Notes under the pieces: generated by a model | What the model was told of the DNA's origin: nothing | The model's database searches: none | The model's input: only the letters and a program-made list of their open reading frames with translations | Shown here: piece by piece, positions 31,676 through 42,267 of the stretch | How positions within the stretch are numbered: position 1 is the stretch's first letter | Layout of the letters: each line of letters opens with the position of its first letter | Made by a program: the position numbers and the translations under genes | Assembly: GCA_036320915.1 (NCBI GenBank) | Contig: JAXBDG010000012.1 | Coordinates: forward strand, 1,786,501-1,850,500 | Direction: 5' to 3' | DNA length: 64,000 nt | Source: Linnemannia elongata | Lineage: Eukaryota > Mortierellomycota > Mortierellomycetes > Mortierellales > Mortierellaceae

Positions 31676-32374
31676 CTAGTCTAAATCTAAAATTGGGGGT
31701 TGGGTTGACTGTGAAGAAACAAAAAGGGAGGGTTGTGCTGACGAGTTATGAGTGGGAAAGAATATATTGGGCATACAAAAAGAAAGGGTTGAAGAAATTA
31801 AGAAAGGGGAATTCAAATCTGAAAGTGACGAGGAAGAAACCGAACCCAAAACACCATCTTGAAGGTCCTTTTCTTTTTCTTTTTCTTTTTCTTGGCTTCG
31901 ACAGTGATGCTCAAATGAACCGTGGCTGTCATCGCTTATCGCAACCGCCCTTTCCCTACCTCTTATCACCTCTTGATCGCTGCCGTCTTCGTTTCTTTTT
32001 TCATTCTTTTCTCTGCTGTTGTCTTTTTCTTGTTGATTTTGTTGTTGTTGTTCCACCGGCGGCTCCTCCTCATCTTCGCTTCCGAACTCCCACAAGACGA
32101 CCTCTTCCTCCTCGGCATCTTCCTGTGTTTCGCAAGCGTGCCCCTGGTTCTCCTCCTCGCGTTCCTCCACACGATTCATCTCGATCTGCGGGAACTCTGA
32201 AATGGCCTGACACACCGCTGCAAACCATACTCTGTCTCCCTTGATCCCATGTGTACGCGCAACTTCTTTCCACGGTCTGGTGTGACTCCGATCCTCGTTG
32301 ATTATATCCTCCAGGTAAAAGACCTTGTCCCTCTCCATCTGCTCGCTGTGATTCACGTATATCTCAGGTGTCAT
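31676..32374 (-). CDS. Hypothetical acidic, glutamine-rich protein
   Basis: 232 residues from ATG at 32374. The first about 70 residues look globular (MTPEIYVNHSEQMERDKVFY, then WKEVARTHGIKGDRVWFAAV). A strongly acidic stretch (about 70-110), a Gln/Lys/Glu-rich region, a KEKEKEKD run and a Ser-rich tail follow. No family recognised. It lies tail-on to the LRR pseudogene on the same strand, 44 bp away, and could include a fusion or remnant. The opposite strand is also open in places because of the composition. Confidence 0.4.
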   Translation of the reverse strand: MTPEIYVNHSEQMERDKVFYLEDIINEDRSHTRPWKEVARTHGIKGDRVWFAAVCQAISEFPQIEMNRVEEREEENQGHACETQEDAEEEEVVLWEFGSEDEEEPPVEQQQQNQQEKDNSREKNEKRNEDGSDQEVIRGRERAVAISDDSHGSFEHHCRSQEKEKEKEKDLQDGVLGSVSSSSLSDLNSPFLISSTLSFCMPNIFFPTHNSSAQPSLFVSSQSTQPPILDLD

Positions 32375-32417
32375 TACCTTTGACAATAGCACTCGTTCGC
32401 CCTCTTCGTCGCTATTA

Positions 32418-32895
32418 TTAAGGCATAGAAAGTCGCTGAAATACGATGCCTTTAATGGTCACAGTCGAGTTGGCGCTGCATGCCTTAGAGAGTGCCACAG
32501 CTCCATTTTCTCCGATCCAGTTGCTGTCTAAGTCCAAAGTGGTGAGAGTCGAGTTGATCTTGATTGCCTCAGAAAGTACCTCGGCTCCGTCGTCTCGGAT
32601 CGAGTTGCTGCTCAAGATCAAAGTGGTGAGATTCGAGTTGGTCATGATGCTAGAAATTACTTCGAATTCTGCGGATGTCCTGATTCATCAGATGTTTTAT
32701 AAGGTGCTTGTTTCTCTCGACAAATTCCATGCTGAGGTCATGTTTCGAGAACACGACAGAGTTGTAGAGTGGCGGTGTAAACGAGTCGTTCCAATACTGG
32801 CTCACATGCACATAGGACGCGAGGACTTTAAGGCTAAGACTGCAGGCGATTCTGGGCCGAATCTCGTGTAGATCGAGAGGACGTGTCTTGAACAT
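32418..32895 (-). pseudogene. Truncated F-box/LRR pseudogene
   Basis: ATG at 32895 opens an F-box like those at 34838, 42267 and 60376 (RPLDLHEIRPRIACSLSLK, VSQYWNDSFTPPLYNSV). Aligned to the intact gene at 60376, 23 bases are missing just after KHLIKHL, which shifts the frame to a stop at about 32650. The second frame then encodes only about two LRR units (LTTLILSSNSIRDDGAEVLS, LTTLDLDSNWIGENG) and the family C-terminus. The family stop (TTTTAG) has become TTTCAG, so reading runs a few codons on. 5' leader and promoter match those of the 60376 gene. Confidence 0.8.
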
Positions 32896-33059
32896 CTTGG
32901 TCTTGCAAGAGATATATGACATGTGTGACAGGATTGATGGTGTTATGTATGACAGGGAGAGTGAAATGGGATGAGAAGGAATGGAATAGGATGAGAGGAA
33001 GAATGGAATGGGAAAAAAAATGGAATGGGATTACCAAAAAAAAAATGTTGGGTTATATA

Positions 33060-33600
33060 GTGGACGCCTCAAAACTTTATTTCTCTTTGCCCAATGTGAG
33101 GCTCTTCAATTTTTTTGCTATCTCGTCCTCACATGTCGCACACCATTATTTCCTGGTTGCCAAATCTGCTCCGCCTCCTTATTACGGTGTACCTACTTTT
33201 ACTGTATGCTCGTCAATGCGCAGGTGAATAGTACCCGCGACTTCGCTCGTGGAGGGAGATGAATAGAACAAACGGGGAAGCATTGTTGGTGTCCATTCGT
33301 CCAACACAGTACTTGGATATCTGAGCAAGGATTCTGTATTGCCACAATCTGCATGGCTGGTGCAACTTGTATTAGCGGCTGTAAACTAATGTACCGCATT
33401 TGCAAAGGATGCCAATTGACCCCACCAAAGAGTTTTCTACATCAGCAACTTAGTCTTTTCTCTAATTTCGATCCCTTTCCAAGCACCACACACAAACTGT
33501 TAGCCTTGAACTTTTGCTTTGACCTATCTATGCCTGTGTTGCTCGCTTGCGTTCTCTAGGCGCAATTGAAGTAGAGTATTTTTTTTGGCCTTCTTTTTAT
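33060..33600 (-). repeat. Dispersed repeat R3, copy 2, joined to the LRR pseudogene promoter
   Basis: The reverse complement matches 59680-60200 (GTTTACAGCCRCTAA, CACCAGCCATGCAGATTGT, ACCAGGAAATAA). Together with 32418-33060 it forms an inverted paralogue of 59680-60700: repeat, promoter and F-box/LRR gene duplicated as one block. Confidence 0.8.
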
Positions 33601-34010
33601 TTTGGTTCTGTAATCCTGCTAATACCCGTTGAGATAGTTTGGCTATGGATTCCCTCGAAATATGTGAGAGTACTGTGGAGAGGGAAAGAATATGAAGAAT
33701 ACAATTAAATGTTTTGGATCATTGGAATTAACTTGGGATAAATACTTCCCAGGTTCCTATAGCTGGGTCGTAGGAAGCCCTCTAGATATATGATATGTGA
33801 TTTAGATCTGTGTCATGATGTTGAGGATTTTTAGTATTAAGCTAATACGTTATAAATCTACTAAAAGCTCATTGTGTTAGGGAATGCAATGGGTAGACAG
33901 AAGTGTGTGGACAGGGGTTGGCGAGAAAGAAGGTAGGGGGGATCCTTTCTGATATTACTATAAACTATATATACTTTCTCTCTTCGTCAGTATTATTAAG
34001 GCATAGACAG

Positions 34011-34838
34011 TCACTGCAATCCGATGCCATTGATGGCCACGGCCGAGTTGGTGCTGCAAGCATCAGACAGCGCCTGAGCTCCGTTGGATCCGATCGAGTT
34101 GTAGACCAAGTTTAACGTGGTGAGAGTCGAGTTGGTCTTGAGTGCTTCAGACAGCGCTACAGCTCCGTTGTCTCCGATCGAGTTGTTCCCCAATTGCAAA
34201 CTGGTTAGAGTTGAGCTGGTCTTGAGTGCCTCAGACAGCGCCTGAGCTCCGATGGATCCGATCGAGTTGCATGTCAATTGCAAAGCAGTCAGGGTCGAGT
34301 TGATCTTGAGTGCATCAGACAGCGCCTGAGCTCCATTGCATCCGATCGAGTTGCCGTACAAGTACAAACTGGTCGGGGACGAGTTAATCTTGAGTGCCTC
34401 TGCCAGTGCCTCTGCTCCGTTATTTCCAATCGAGTTGGTCATCAGGCTCAAAGTGGTGAGAGTTGAGTTGGTCTTGATTGCCTCAGACAGCACCTGAGCT
34501 CCATCGGGTCCGATTGAATTGTCGTGCAAGTCCAGAATGACTAGGTTCGAGTTGGCCATGACGCTAGAAATCAGTTTGTCCAGCGCAGAATCCGATGATA
34601 GTTTTTCATAGACGCAGCTTCGAATAATTAGGCGCTGTATAAAGCGTTTGTGTCTATCGACAGATTCCATGCTGGGGCCTTGTTTCCACAACTCAACAGA
34701 GTTGTACAGCAGTGGTGTAAAGAAGTCATTCCAATCCTGACTCACGCGCGCACAGGACGCGAGGTCTCTGAACCCAAGACTGCTGGCGATGATTAAGCGA
34801 ATCTCATATAGATCAAGGGGATGTTTCCGGCACATCAT
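34011..34838 (-). CDS. F-box/LRR protein (six LRRs)
   Basis: 275 residues, single exon. Residues about 5-55 are an F-box-like domain (HPLDLYEIRLIIASSLGF, ASCARVSQDWNDFFTPLLYN), the module that docks to Skp1 in SCF ubiquitin ligases. After a linker, six repeats of 28 residues follow, of the ribonuclease-inhibitor type (LTTLxLxxNSIG, then GAQALSEALKTNST). These normally form a curved substrate-binding surface. It is the shortest complete-looking member here; the others have 12 and 14 repeats. The first repeats are the least regular. It shares about 200 bp of 3' flank with the 60376 gene (33780-33960 against 61735-61920, inverted). Confidence 0.8.
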   Translation of the reverse strand: MMCRKHPLDLYEIRLIIASSLGFRDLASCARVSQDWNDFFTPLLYNSVELWKQGPSMESVDRHKRFIQRLIIRSCVYEKLSSDSALDKLISSVMANSNLVILDLHDNSIGPDGAQVLSEAIKTNSTLTTLSLMTNSIGNNGAEALAEALKINSSPTSLYLYGNSIGCNGAQALSDALKINSTLTALQLTCNSIGSIGAQALSEALKTSSTLTSLQLGNNSIGDNGAVALSEALKTNSTLTTLNLVYNSIGSNGAQALSDACSTNSAVAINGIGLQ

Positions 34839-36503
34839 AGTTATAAAATGAAAAGCGTGATAAACGTGACGGAGACGGTAAAAATGGTCCTAATGGAGTA
34901 TTAGTAGCTAATAACGTATTTAAGGTAAATATATGAAGGATGACAGAAACTTATTGTAAAAGCAACAGAGCAAGAGATTGTGAATGAGAGAATGAGCAGG
35001 AGAAGGAAGGATGACAGAAACGAGAAAACTAGGGGAAGTGATGGAGGCTAGAAAAAGATCATATTTATGGTACAAGAAGACAGGGTATTTATAATAGTAT
35101 ATAGAAGGGTAGGAGGCGTGGTAATTAGAGGCGCGGTAGTGAGAACATCCTATTTTAATCTTTTTTACATCAATTGCATCGCCACAACCAGAAAAATGAG
35201 CAGTACGTTACTAATTGAGGGTTCATACGTCATATTCCAAGATGATACTGTAGATCGGGATCTCTCGAGCACTTGCCATTGTTTGGTGATACTGCTCTAC
35301 AAGCCAAAGATCAAATGGACAATTATTGCGTAGTTTTGTTTCTATACATGCACATACGGTTGATTGGATCCTCACTCATCTCTGTGTAAAAGAAAGCGGA
35401 GGTTGTTCGACCAACCCCAGAAACTTCCTCAACAGACCTGGGTAACTTTCCCGCAAACAATTTCATGAGATAGTGAATGAGTGATATCTATTGATCCATC
35501 ACATAAAACGCTATCTCATACACAAAGTCCCGGCATCCCCAGACAACCGGATCTTGTATACCCTTTTTGATTTGAGATTAAATCTCACTTTTCATCATAC
35601 AAAACAACTTCCATTGATCCTTCAGTTCCAAATGTGTCGACTGTGTCTCCTCAGGAGGCTTCACCTCACCAACCAGGCTCACAAAGGACAAGTCCGAGTG
35701 AAGAATAGGCAAATCAAAGAAAGTAAATCACTGCAAACACCGTGCTTGTGACCCCCCTTCCCCTCGCTGGCAGAGTCATGCTCAATATCCCCCCTCAACA
35801 CCTTGTTGCTTCGTACAGAACACGCTGCCGGCAAAAAGGGTTGCAACACTCGATTCACAACGTTTGCTCTCAATCTTGCAGGTCCTGTCTAGGCTCGTTC
35901 GGTAGTTTGATTAAACTGAAAATGACAAACAAAAATTAGTCAGTACGCGTACGAATGACCTTGGTGTCCATCATAGCCAGTCATTTCTTCACTTACAACT
36001 GCCTCTAAACTTTAAGCGCCCTTCTGACTATCCATGATATGTCTGCAGCACATAGCTCATCAATCGCCTCCGAAATCTCTTATTCAGTTCCGAACTGGAG
36101 AATCTCTTCAACTTGGAGCCTTAATGCTCAAATTTCCGGGTAATCTGGTGTACGGTACTCCTTGCCCATGGCCCTCTAGATCTCTTTTGCATCCAAACAC
36201 TCCATAGTCATCATGGTAAAGGCGACATCACATAAAGGGCGAGCATAAAGGGTTTCATATTTAAAATCTTAAGAAGAGTGATGTGGAGAAGGCGCTTGCA
36301 ATGGACAGCAGCCATTCATCCAAGAAAAGATGGAGAGGGAGCAACAAACACTGTGACAACAAACCTCGACAACATGTGTCCAGTCCTATCAATTGCATCA
36401 GCCACAACTACAAGACTACTGCCCCTCAGGGACATATTTTATCATTGTATTCACCTGCCCTGTCGTGGTTGTCAATTTCTAAGACGTTCGACTTGATTCT
36501 TAG

Positions 36504-36656
36504 CCCGAACTCGACTGTCTCCAGCGTGTATCTATTGGTATCGATGACAGCAACTTTCTAAAGATCTCCCTATGTCATCACGTTGAATTTCTGATGATCA
36601 GTAAGCCTCACAAATCAAGGCGAATGACCAAGCCTCAAACCGACGTTACGAAGTGA
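36504..36656 (+). pseudogene. Terminal exon of the gene family seen at the window start (unit A)
   Basis: After TTCTTAG the frame reads PELDCLQRVSIGIDDSNFLK and on to a TGA at 36654. It matches the frame at 3-182 and is repeated at 44027-44179. Upstream exons are not continuous, so this is probably a relic. Confidence 0.35.
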
Positions 36657-37714
36657 AATAAGTCCAACACCAATATTTATTCAGCATTTTAACATGACAG
36701 CCAAGGTGCCACGTTTTGCCCTGGGTCGCCCCAGGTCCCAGGTATTCGCAAAGTCTTGTTCCGCCTTGAACATGCAGTTAGATTTTGGTTCGTCACATGA
36801 CCTCCGTCACAGACTTTTACTTAAATAGGTTCTTTGTTGGTTACAACCGTCCCTTAGTCTGCAATAGCTCATTCCCACCTGTCATCTGTCTATTGTTCTT
36901 ATGCACACTATTTCCTTCTCTCTACTCTCACACAATAAAACTATAACAAACGCCATACACATTATTTTTAACCTGTAAGATAGAAAGAAGGGCATGTATG
37001 TGGTATAGTTAGTAGTAAAGAGGTGGAAAAGGAAGAAAGAAAGAAAGAGGGATGAAGAGGCATAAATGATTTCTCCCTCTCCCATCTTCTCTCTTTTTTT
37101 TTTCTTAGCCTCTTTCATCATTTTTCTTCTTTCCTTTGTACGCCCCTTTACTCCTTACACCACACACATGCTTTTCTTTCTAACATACTATCTTTGTTCT
37201 CTTACCCTCTCGCGCCTCGACTCCTTCCCATACATCCAACACTCAAGTCGTCTTGGAGAAAGGCATAAACATTACCTACGCCCACGCACACTCAAATACG
37301 ATCAACCCGCCCTCACAACTAACAACGCGTTCGGAACAAGGAAGAGTGAGAGAAAGGGATGAAGTGACGAGTATACGAGCACCAACGAGGAACGAAGGAG
37401 GACATGTTTTTGATAAAGAAAACGTACCTATGAACGACGGCGGAAAACTGACTATGGCCAAGAGCGAAAACAATAGATTAGTCAGGCGCGGCTCATCTCC
37501 CGGGCAGGCTAGATATTAACGGATGCACTCTAGGTGGCCAAGAGATCTACTAGAGCGAATTGAAAAATCATTCGTGCAACAAAACAAATTTTAGTCGCAG
37601 GTGGATTGTAGTATCTCCTATTTTATGTATGTAGTTGGTTTGTCTACTGGCAGCGGATGCGTATGCTCCATGACCTTTTCACCACACCTTCAAACTCCAG
37701 AAGTCGAGCGAACC

Positions 37715-37772
37715 GACATCGAACGATCAAAAATCATTGTCGCTATGAACGCTTGTCTGCTACAAGCCACTC
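37715..37772 (-). repeat. 64-bp dispersed repeat (unit A copy)
   Basis: Reverse complement reads GTGGCTTGTAGCAGACAAGC, GTTCATAGCGAC.. GATCGTTCGATGTCGGTTC, matching 773-836. The unit B counterpart is at about 45235-45292. Confidence 0.5.
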
Positions 37773-37885
37773 GATCCAAAGTCTAGCAGGGACATGTCTC
37801 ATAGTTATAGTCGAGCGCGTTCCTCACTATATTTTAGTAAAGCTGGCGTGTGAACGTTAGGTAGTTTATACGCCTCACTCCCCCA

Positions 37886-39299
37886 AAAAAGAATTTCTTA
37901 CAAAACTCTGTAAACTAAATGTTTACAAGGGTGTATGAATGAAAGTGTACTATGAGTAAAGAGTCGATGAAAGAGTGTTTTTACATTAGTGTAAGGCGCA
38001 CCCAACGAGTGAATAAACCAGTAAGGCTCTGGTTTTTTTGGAATGTTTACAATGATGTATCAATTAGCCCCAAATCCATTTTTTACTTACTTGTAGGAAC
38101 ACACAGCATCGCCTTTTCTTACCCCATTGTAAACAAGGCCTGTTTCTGCTTCCTTTACAACTGAGTAAGAATTATAGCAGAATAAAGGCAGTTTTTATTT
38201 GCCGACAATTGGTCTAATCCTGGCTTGACCAGCGCTGCTGGATGCCTTAAGCTTCATTTGACTAAGCGACGCCCTTATCTGTGAACTGTCCATTTTTTTT
38301 TTTTTGCTTCTTTGATTTGACAGAAAGCAACGAAAGGTGTTTGACGCCTTGAGTGTCCATTTTGCGGACGATTTTTTTTTGGTCTTGAGGATGCCAGCCA
38401 TCTCAACCTGACTTTTACATCCTTTTTTACACTCATTTTTACACCCGTTCATACTTGAACCTGGCCAGAGTCGAGACACAAATTAGCCTCACCTTCCAAC
38501 CCTGTTCCGCACATAAATCGTCATTCGCTTTGTCTTCTTTTCAGATCTCATCTCTTTCTTCATTCTCTGTTTTATATTCAAACGCAAGGAAACAAGGCCA
38601 AATCAGCTACTCCACCAGCTCAGGATCCTACACAGTCCTTGTTTGCTCGTTGTTTCTTTTTCAAATATGTCATACAGGGTAAATAAAATAAGCAAAATAT
38701 AGTTTATCCTTCGAAGTATCTTATGCCTTGCCGTCCGTGTAATTCTGCACTCAAAGAGGAAGTGACTACAGGGAGAGGTGCCAAGGACCTGATTGTGTAT
38801 CTTAAGGTAGAAGAGAATAAAAATTGGTGAGAGATGAAAGGTAGAAGAAGAGGTTAAAGGAGGGCAGAGGGAAGGTGAAGGGAGCAGCTAGAGGGTAGAG
38901 GGAAAGGGTGAAGGGCGGTAAGAGAAAAGAAAAGAGTGAAGGAGAAAGGGAGACAAGGGGTAACGTGCGTGGAGGGAATGGGGGGACGGATGGAGGGATA
39001 ACAGTTGTCGTGAGGCAATATGAGGAATACGAATAATGCCGAGTATGACTAAAGAGAAAAGGAAAATGGAACAGAAGGAAGGAAAGGTCCAATTCGGATC
39101 ACAGCTCTTTTTAAAGGGTGTAAGAATTCTTGACAATTGAGCTGTGTACAGTGAGTCGTGTTCTCGTCCATTGCTCCCTCTCTCCCCTTCCTCTCCGCTA
39201 CCTGTATCTCTCATTTCGTAAACTTGCATCCGTGCACGGGTGCTTCGAAAAGATAGAAAACAGAGAAAGGCAGGCGATACTAATCACCTGCATGCTCTT
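37886..39299. other. Spacer between duplication units, no clear gene
   Basis: A Lys-rich minus-strand frame (38195-38479) has no recognisable family. TTTACAAGGGTG near 37922 and TTGTAAACAAGG near 38128 hint at a small element, but no clear termini were found. Confidence 0.35.
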
Positions 39300-40155
39300 T
39301 TCAACTGAGGGTAAACAACGTTGCGGATGATGAAACTTGCTCCAAGTTTAACGACACTTGCACCAAGTCTGACGCACCTTCCACTATCGACTTTTCTTTG
39401 CCGGAGTTGCATTAACACAACTGAGGGCAACTACGTTGAGGATGGTGAATCTTGCTTCAAAGTCTGATGGCACTTGGACCAAGTCTGACGCACCTTCTTC
39501 CACTATCGACTTTACTTTCTTGGAGAGGCATTGAGGCAGCCGAGGGCTCAACACGTTGCGGATGATGATGATACTTGCTCATTTGCTCCAAGTCTAACGC
39601 ACCTCCCACTACCGACTTTTCTTTGTTGGAGTGACATTGAAGCAACTGATAGCACAAAACATTGCTGATGAGGAAACTTGCTCCAAGTCTGATGGTACTT
39701 GCTGCAAGTGCTCACTATCGGCTATTCTTTATTATAGTGGTATTGAAACAACTGAGGGCTTGCTTTTTGATATCATTTTTAAAACTATCAAACTACTAAC
39801 CTTTGGGGCATCCAGCTCGTGACCTCCTCGCGGTGTGCCCTGGACTGTAGGTTCTTGAGATAGGAGCTCACAGACAGACAGCGAGCCAGCTAATAAAAAT
39901 CCCCCTCTCTCTCTCATTATTTTTTTTTGCCCACCGTTTCTTCATTTCATTTTTTTTCTTGTTCTTTGGTGATGGAAAATCTTGAATGAGAATAAAGGAT
40001 GGATATGGGGTGAATGAGACTGAACCAGCATCTGAAAATAACTCGTACTCTTGCTCTGATCCTTCTTTGCAATATACATCTAGTCCGTGAGGTGAATAGT
40101 TGGATCGAATGCATCCTAGTTACTAAGGCGGATAGTATGTTCTTGCTTATGGCGG
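39300..40155 (-). repeat. About 0.85-kb dispersed repeat with 115-bp-type array, copy 2
   Basis: Counterpart of 17140-18085: tandem units around GTTGCGGATGATGA and TGACGCACCTTCCACTATCG, then the shared unique half with CTCGTGACCTCCTCGCGGTG and the same right edge (TTATGGCGGCTA). Confidence 0.65.
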
Positions 40156-40640
40156 CTATTCATCGTCGAGCATGATGGTTTATTCGTTACGATAACATTT
40201 TTTTTATTGTGTCGTTTGAAGGAAATTTTAGGAAGCGGGAACAAGAAATGGAGAAGCAGAAAAGAGAACAATGAGAACAAAAGCCTGAAAGAGGATGAAG
40301 AGAAGGAAAAGAGAATAAAGAGAACAAGAAAGGAGGACAAAATGGAAGGGACAAGAGAACAACGTATAGGAAATAGAATATCACTGCCAAAGAAACGGGG
40401 TAAGGCCGATGAATGTGCGTATTTATGTTGTATGAACGGAAAGATTGGTGTGATTGAGCTGATGTGAAGGACGAGAGCTGAGGACAGATGAATTGCTTGC
40501 TATTTTAGCTAGGCGTTATAAAATATAATGTGCACCTCGATTAGCCAGCCATTCAGGACAACATTTTTGCTCCACACCTGTGCAAACCCTGCTCACAAAT
40601 GGATTAGTGGCTAATTGTTTTACTCATTTTGCTTGAAAGG
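40156..40640. other. Intergenic region
   Basis: Purine-rich on the plus strand; no gene recognised. Confidence 0.4.
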
Positions 40641-40776
40641 CACAATATATACTGTCTCTCTTCGTCACTATTATTAAGGCATAGAGAGTGGCTAAAATAC
40701 GATGCCTTTAATGGTCACAGTCGAGTTGACGCTGCATGCCTCAGACAGCGCCTGAGCTCCATTGTCTCCAATCGAG

Positions 40777-42267
40777 TTATTTGTTAAGGAAGGTGCCCAA
40801 GGTCAAGTTGATCTTGCGTCCCTCACACAGCGCAACAGCTCCATTCTCCCCGATCGCGTTGTCCTCCAAGTCCAAAGTGGTGAGGGTCGAGTTGGTCCTG
40901 AGTGCCTCAAACAGCGCCACAACTCCGTTGTCTCCGATCGAGTTGCATGCCAAGTCCAAAGTGGTCAGGGTCGAGTTGATCTTGAGTGCCTCAGACAGTG
41001 CCTGAGCTCCATTGTCTCCGATCGAGTTGCGTCCCATATCCAAAGTGGTGAGAGTCGAGTTGGTTTTGAGTGCCTCAGACAGTGCCAAAGCTCCGTTCTC
41101 ACCGATCGAGTTGTGGTACAAGTCCAAAGTGGTGAGAGTCGAGTTGGTCCTGAGTGCCTTAGACAGTGCTACAGCTCCGTTCTCCCCGATCGAGTTGCTG
41201 TTCAATCTCAAAGTGGTGAGAGTCGAATTGGCCTTGAGTGCCTCACACAGCGCTACAGCTTCGTTGTCCCCGATCGTGTTGCGCGACAAGTTCAAAGTGG
41301 TCAGGGTCGAATTGGCCTTGAGTGCTTCCGACAGTGCTACAGCTCCGTTATCCCCGATCGAGTTGCGTCCCATATTTAAAGTGGTGAGAGTCGAGTTGGT
41401 CTTGAGTGCCTCAGACAGTGCCAAAGCTCCGTTCTCCCCGATCGAGTTGTCGTTCAAGTTCAAAGTGGTGAGAGTCGAATTGGCCTTGAGTGCCTCACAC
41501 AGCGCTACAGCTTCGTTGTCCCTGATCGAGTTGTTGCGCAAGTTCAATTTGGTCAGGGTCGAGTTGGTCTTGAGTGCCTCAGACAGCGCTACAGCTCCGT
41601 TCTCCCCGATCGAGTTGCTGTTCAAGCTCAAAGTGGTGAGAGTCGAATTGGCCTTGAGTGCCTCACACAGTGCTACAGCTCCATTGCCTCCGATCGAGTT
41701 ACTGCTCAAGTTCAAAGTGGTGAGAGTGGAGTTAGTCTTGAGTGCCTCAGACAGCGCCACAGCTCCGTTCTCCCCGATCGAGTTGTGGTACAAGTCCAAA
41801 GTGGTGAGAGTCGAGTTGGTCTTGAGTGCCTTAGACAGTGCCACAGCCCCGTTCTCCCCGATCGAGTTCCGCCACAAGTCCAGAGTGGTGAGAGTCGAGT
41901 TGGCCTTGAGTGCCTCACACAGCGCTATAGCTCCGTTCTCCGCGATCGAGTTGTCGTGTAAGTTCAAAGTGGTGAGAGTCGAGTTGGCCATGATGCTAGA
42001 AATTACTTCGTATTCTGCAGTTGTCCATAGTTTTCCATTGGTAGCCTTCTTAATCCTCAGATGTTTTATAAGATGCTTGTTTCTCTCGAAAGGTCCCATT
42101 CTGAGGTCATGTTTCGACAACACGACAGAGTTGTAGAGTGGCGGTGTAAACGAATCGTTCCAATCCTTACTCACGCGCGCACAGGACGCGAGGTCTCTGA
42201 ACCCAAGACTACTGGTAATGATTGAACGAATCTCATATAGATCAAGGGGATGTGCTCGGGATATCAT
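40777..42267 (-). CDS. F-box/LRR protein (14 LRRs), frameshifted at the C-terminus
   Basis: 496 residues from the ATG at 42267, chosen because the F-box starts there as in the paralogues; in-frame codons further upstream have no ATG. The F-box (HPLDLYEIRSIITSSLGF, CARVSKDWNDSFTPPLYN) and linker cover about 1-95, then 14 highly regular 28-residue LRRs follow (consensus LTTLxLxxNSIGENGAVALS, then EALKTNST). The frame ends prematurely in LGTFLNK. One register over, the sequence continues as NSIGDNGAQALSEACSV, VTIKGIV to the family stop at 40692, so a small indel in the fifteenth repeat removed about 30 residues. The repeats are 84 bp and very similar to each other, favouring repeat gain and loss. 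Confidence 0.8.
   Translation of the reverse strand: MISRAHPLDLYEIRSIITSSLGFRDLASCARVSKDWNDSFTPPLYNSVVLSKHDLRMGPFERNKHLIKHLRIKKATNGKLWTTAEYEVISSIMANSTLTTLNLHDNSIAENGAIALCEALKANSTLTTLDLWRNSIGENGAVALSKALKTNSTLTTLDLYHNSIGENGAVALSEALKTNSTLTTLNLSSNSIGGNGAVALCEALKANSTLTTLSLNSNSIGENGAVALSEALKTNSTLTKLNLRNNSIRDNEAVALCEALKANSTLTTLNLNDNSIGENGALALSEALKTNSTLTTLNMGRNSIGDNGAVALSEALKANSTLTTLNLSRNTIGDNEAVALCEALKANSTLTTLRLNSNSIGENGAVALSKALRTNSTLTTLDLYHNSIGENGALALSEALKTNSTLTTLDMGRNSIGDNGAQALSEALKINSTLTTLDLACNSIGDNGVVALFEALRTNSTLTTLDLEDNAIGENGAVALCEGRKINLTLGTFLNK

Larger units (their letters stand above)
33955..37885. repeat. Segmental duplication unit A (F-box/LRR gene plus 3-kb flank)
   Basis: Pairs with unit B at 40640-45404. 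From about 34980 to 37460 every corresponding position is offset by exactly 7,523 bp, i.e. no net indel in 2.4 kb. 35940-37440 looks almost identical between units; 35390-35900 carries a cluster of substitutions. The flank holds exon-like relics (35600-35880: SVPNVSTVSPQEASPHQPG; 36504-36656) and a possible small ORF at 37253-37519 that a one-base deletion truncates in unit B. Confidence 0.85.

Noticed and set aside
31693..32244. Plus-strand frame of 183 codons
   Set aside because: Lies antisense to the acidic protein gene and consists of its complementary low-complexity sequence.
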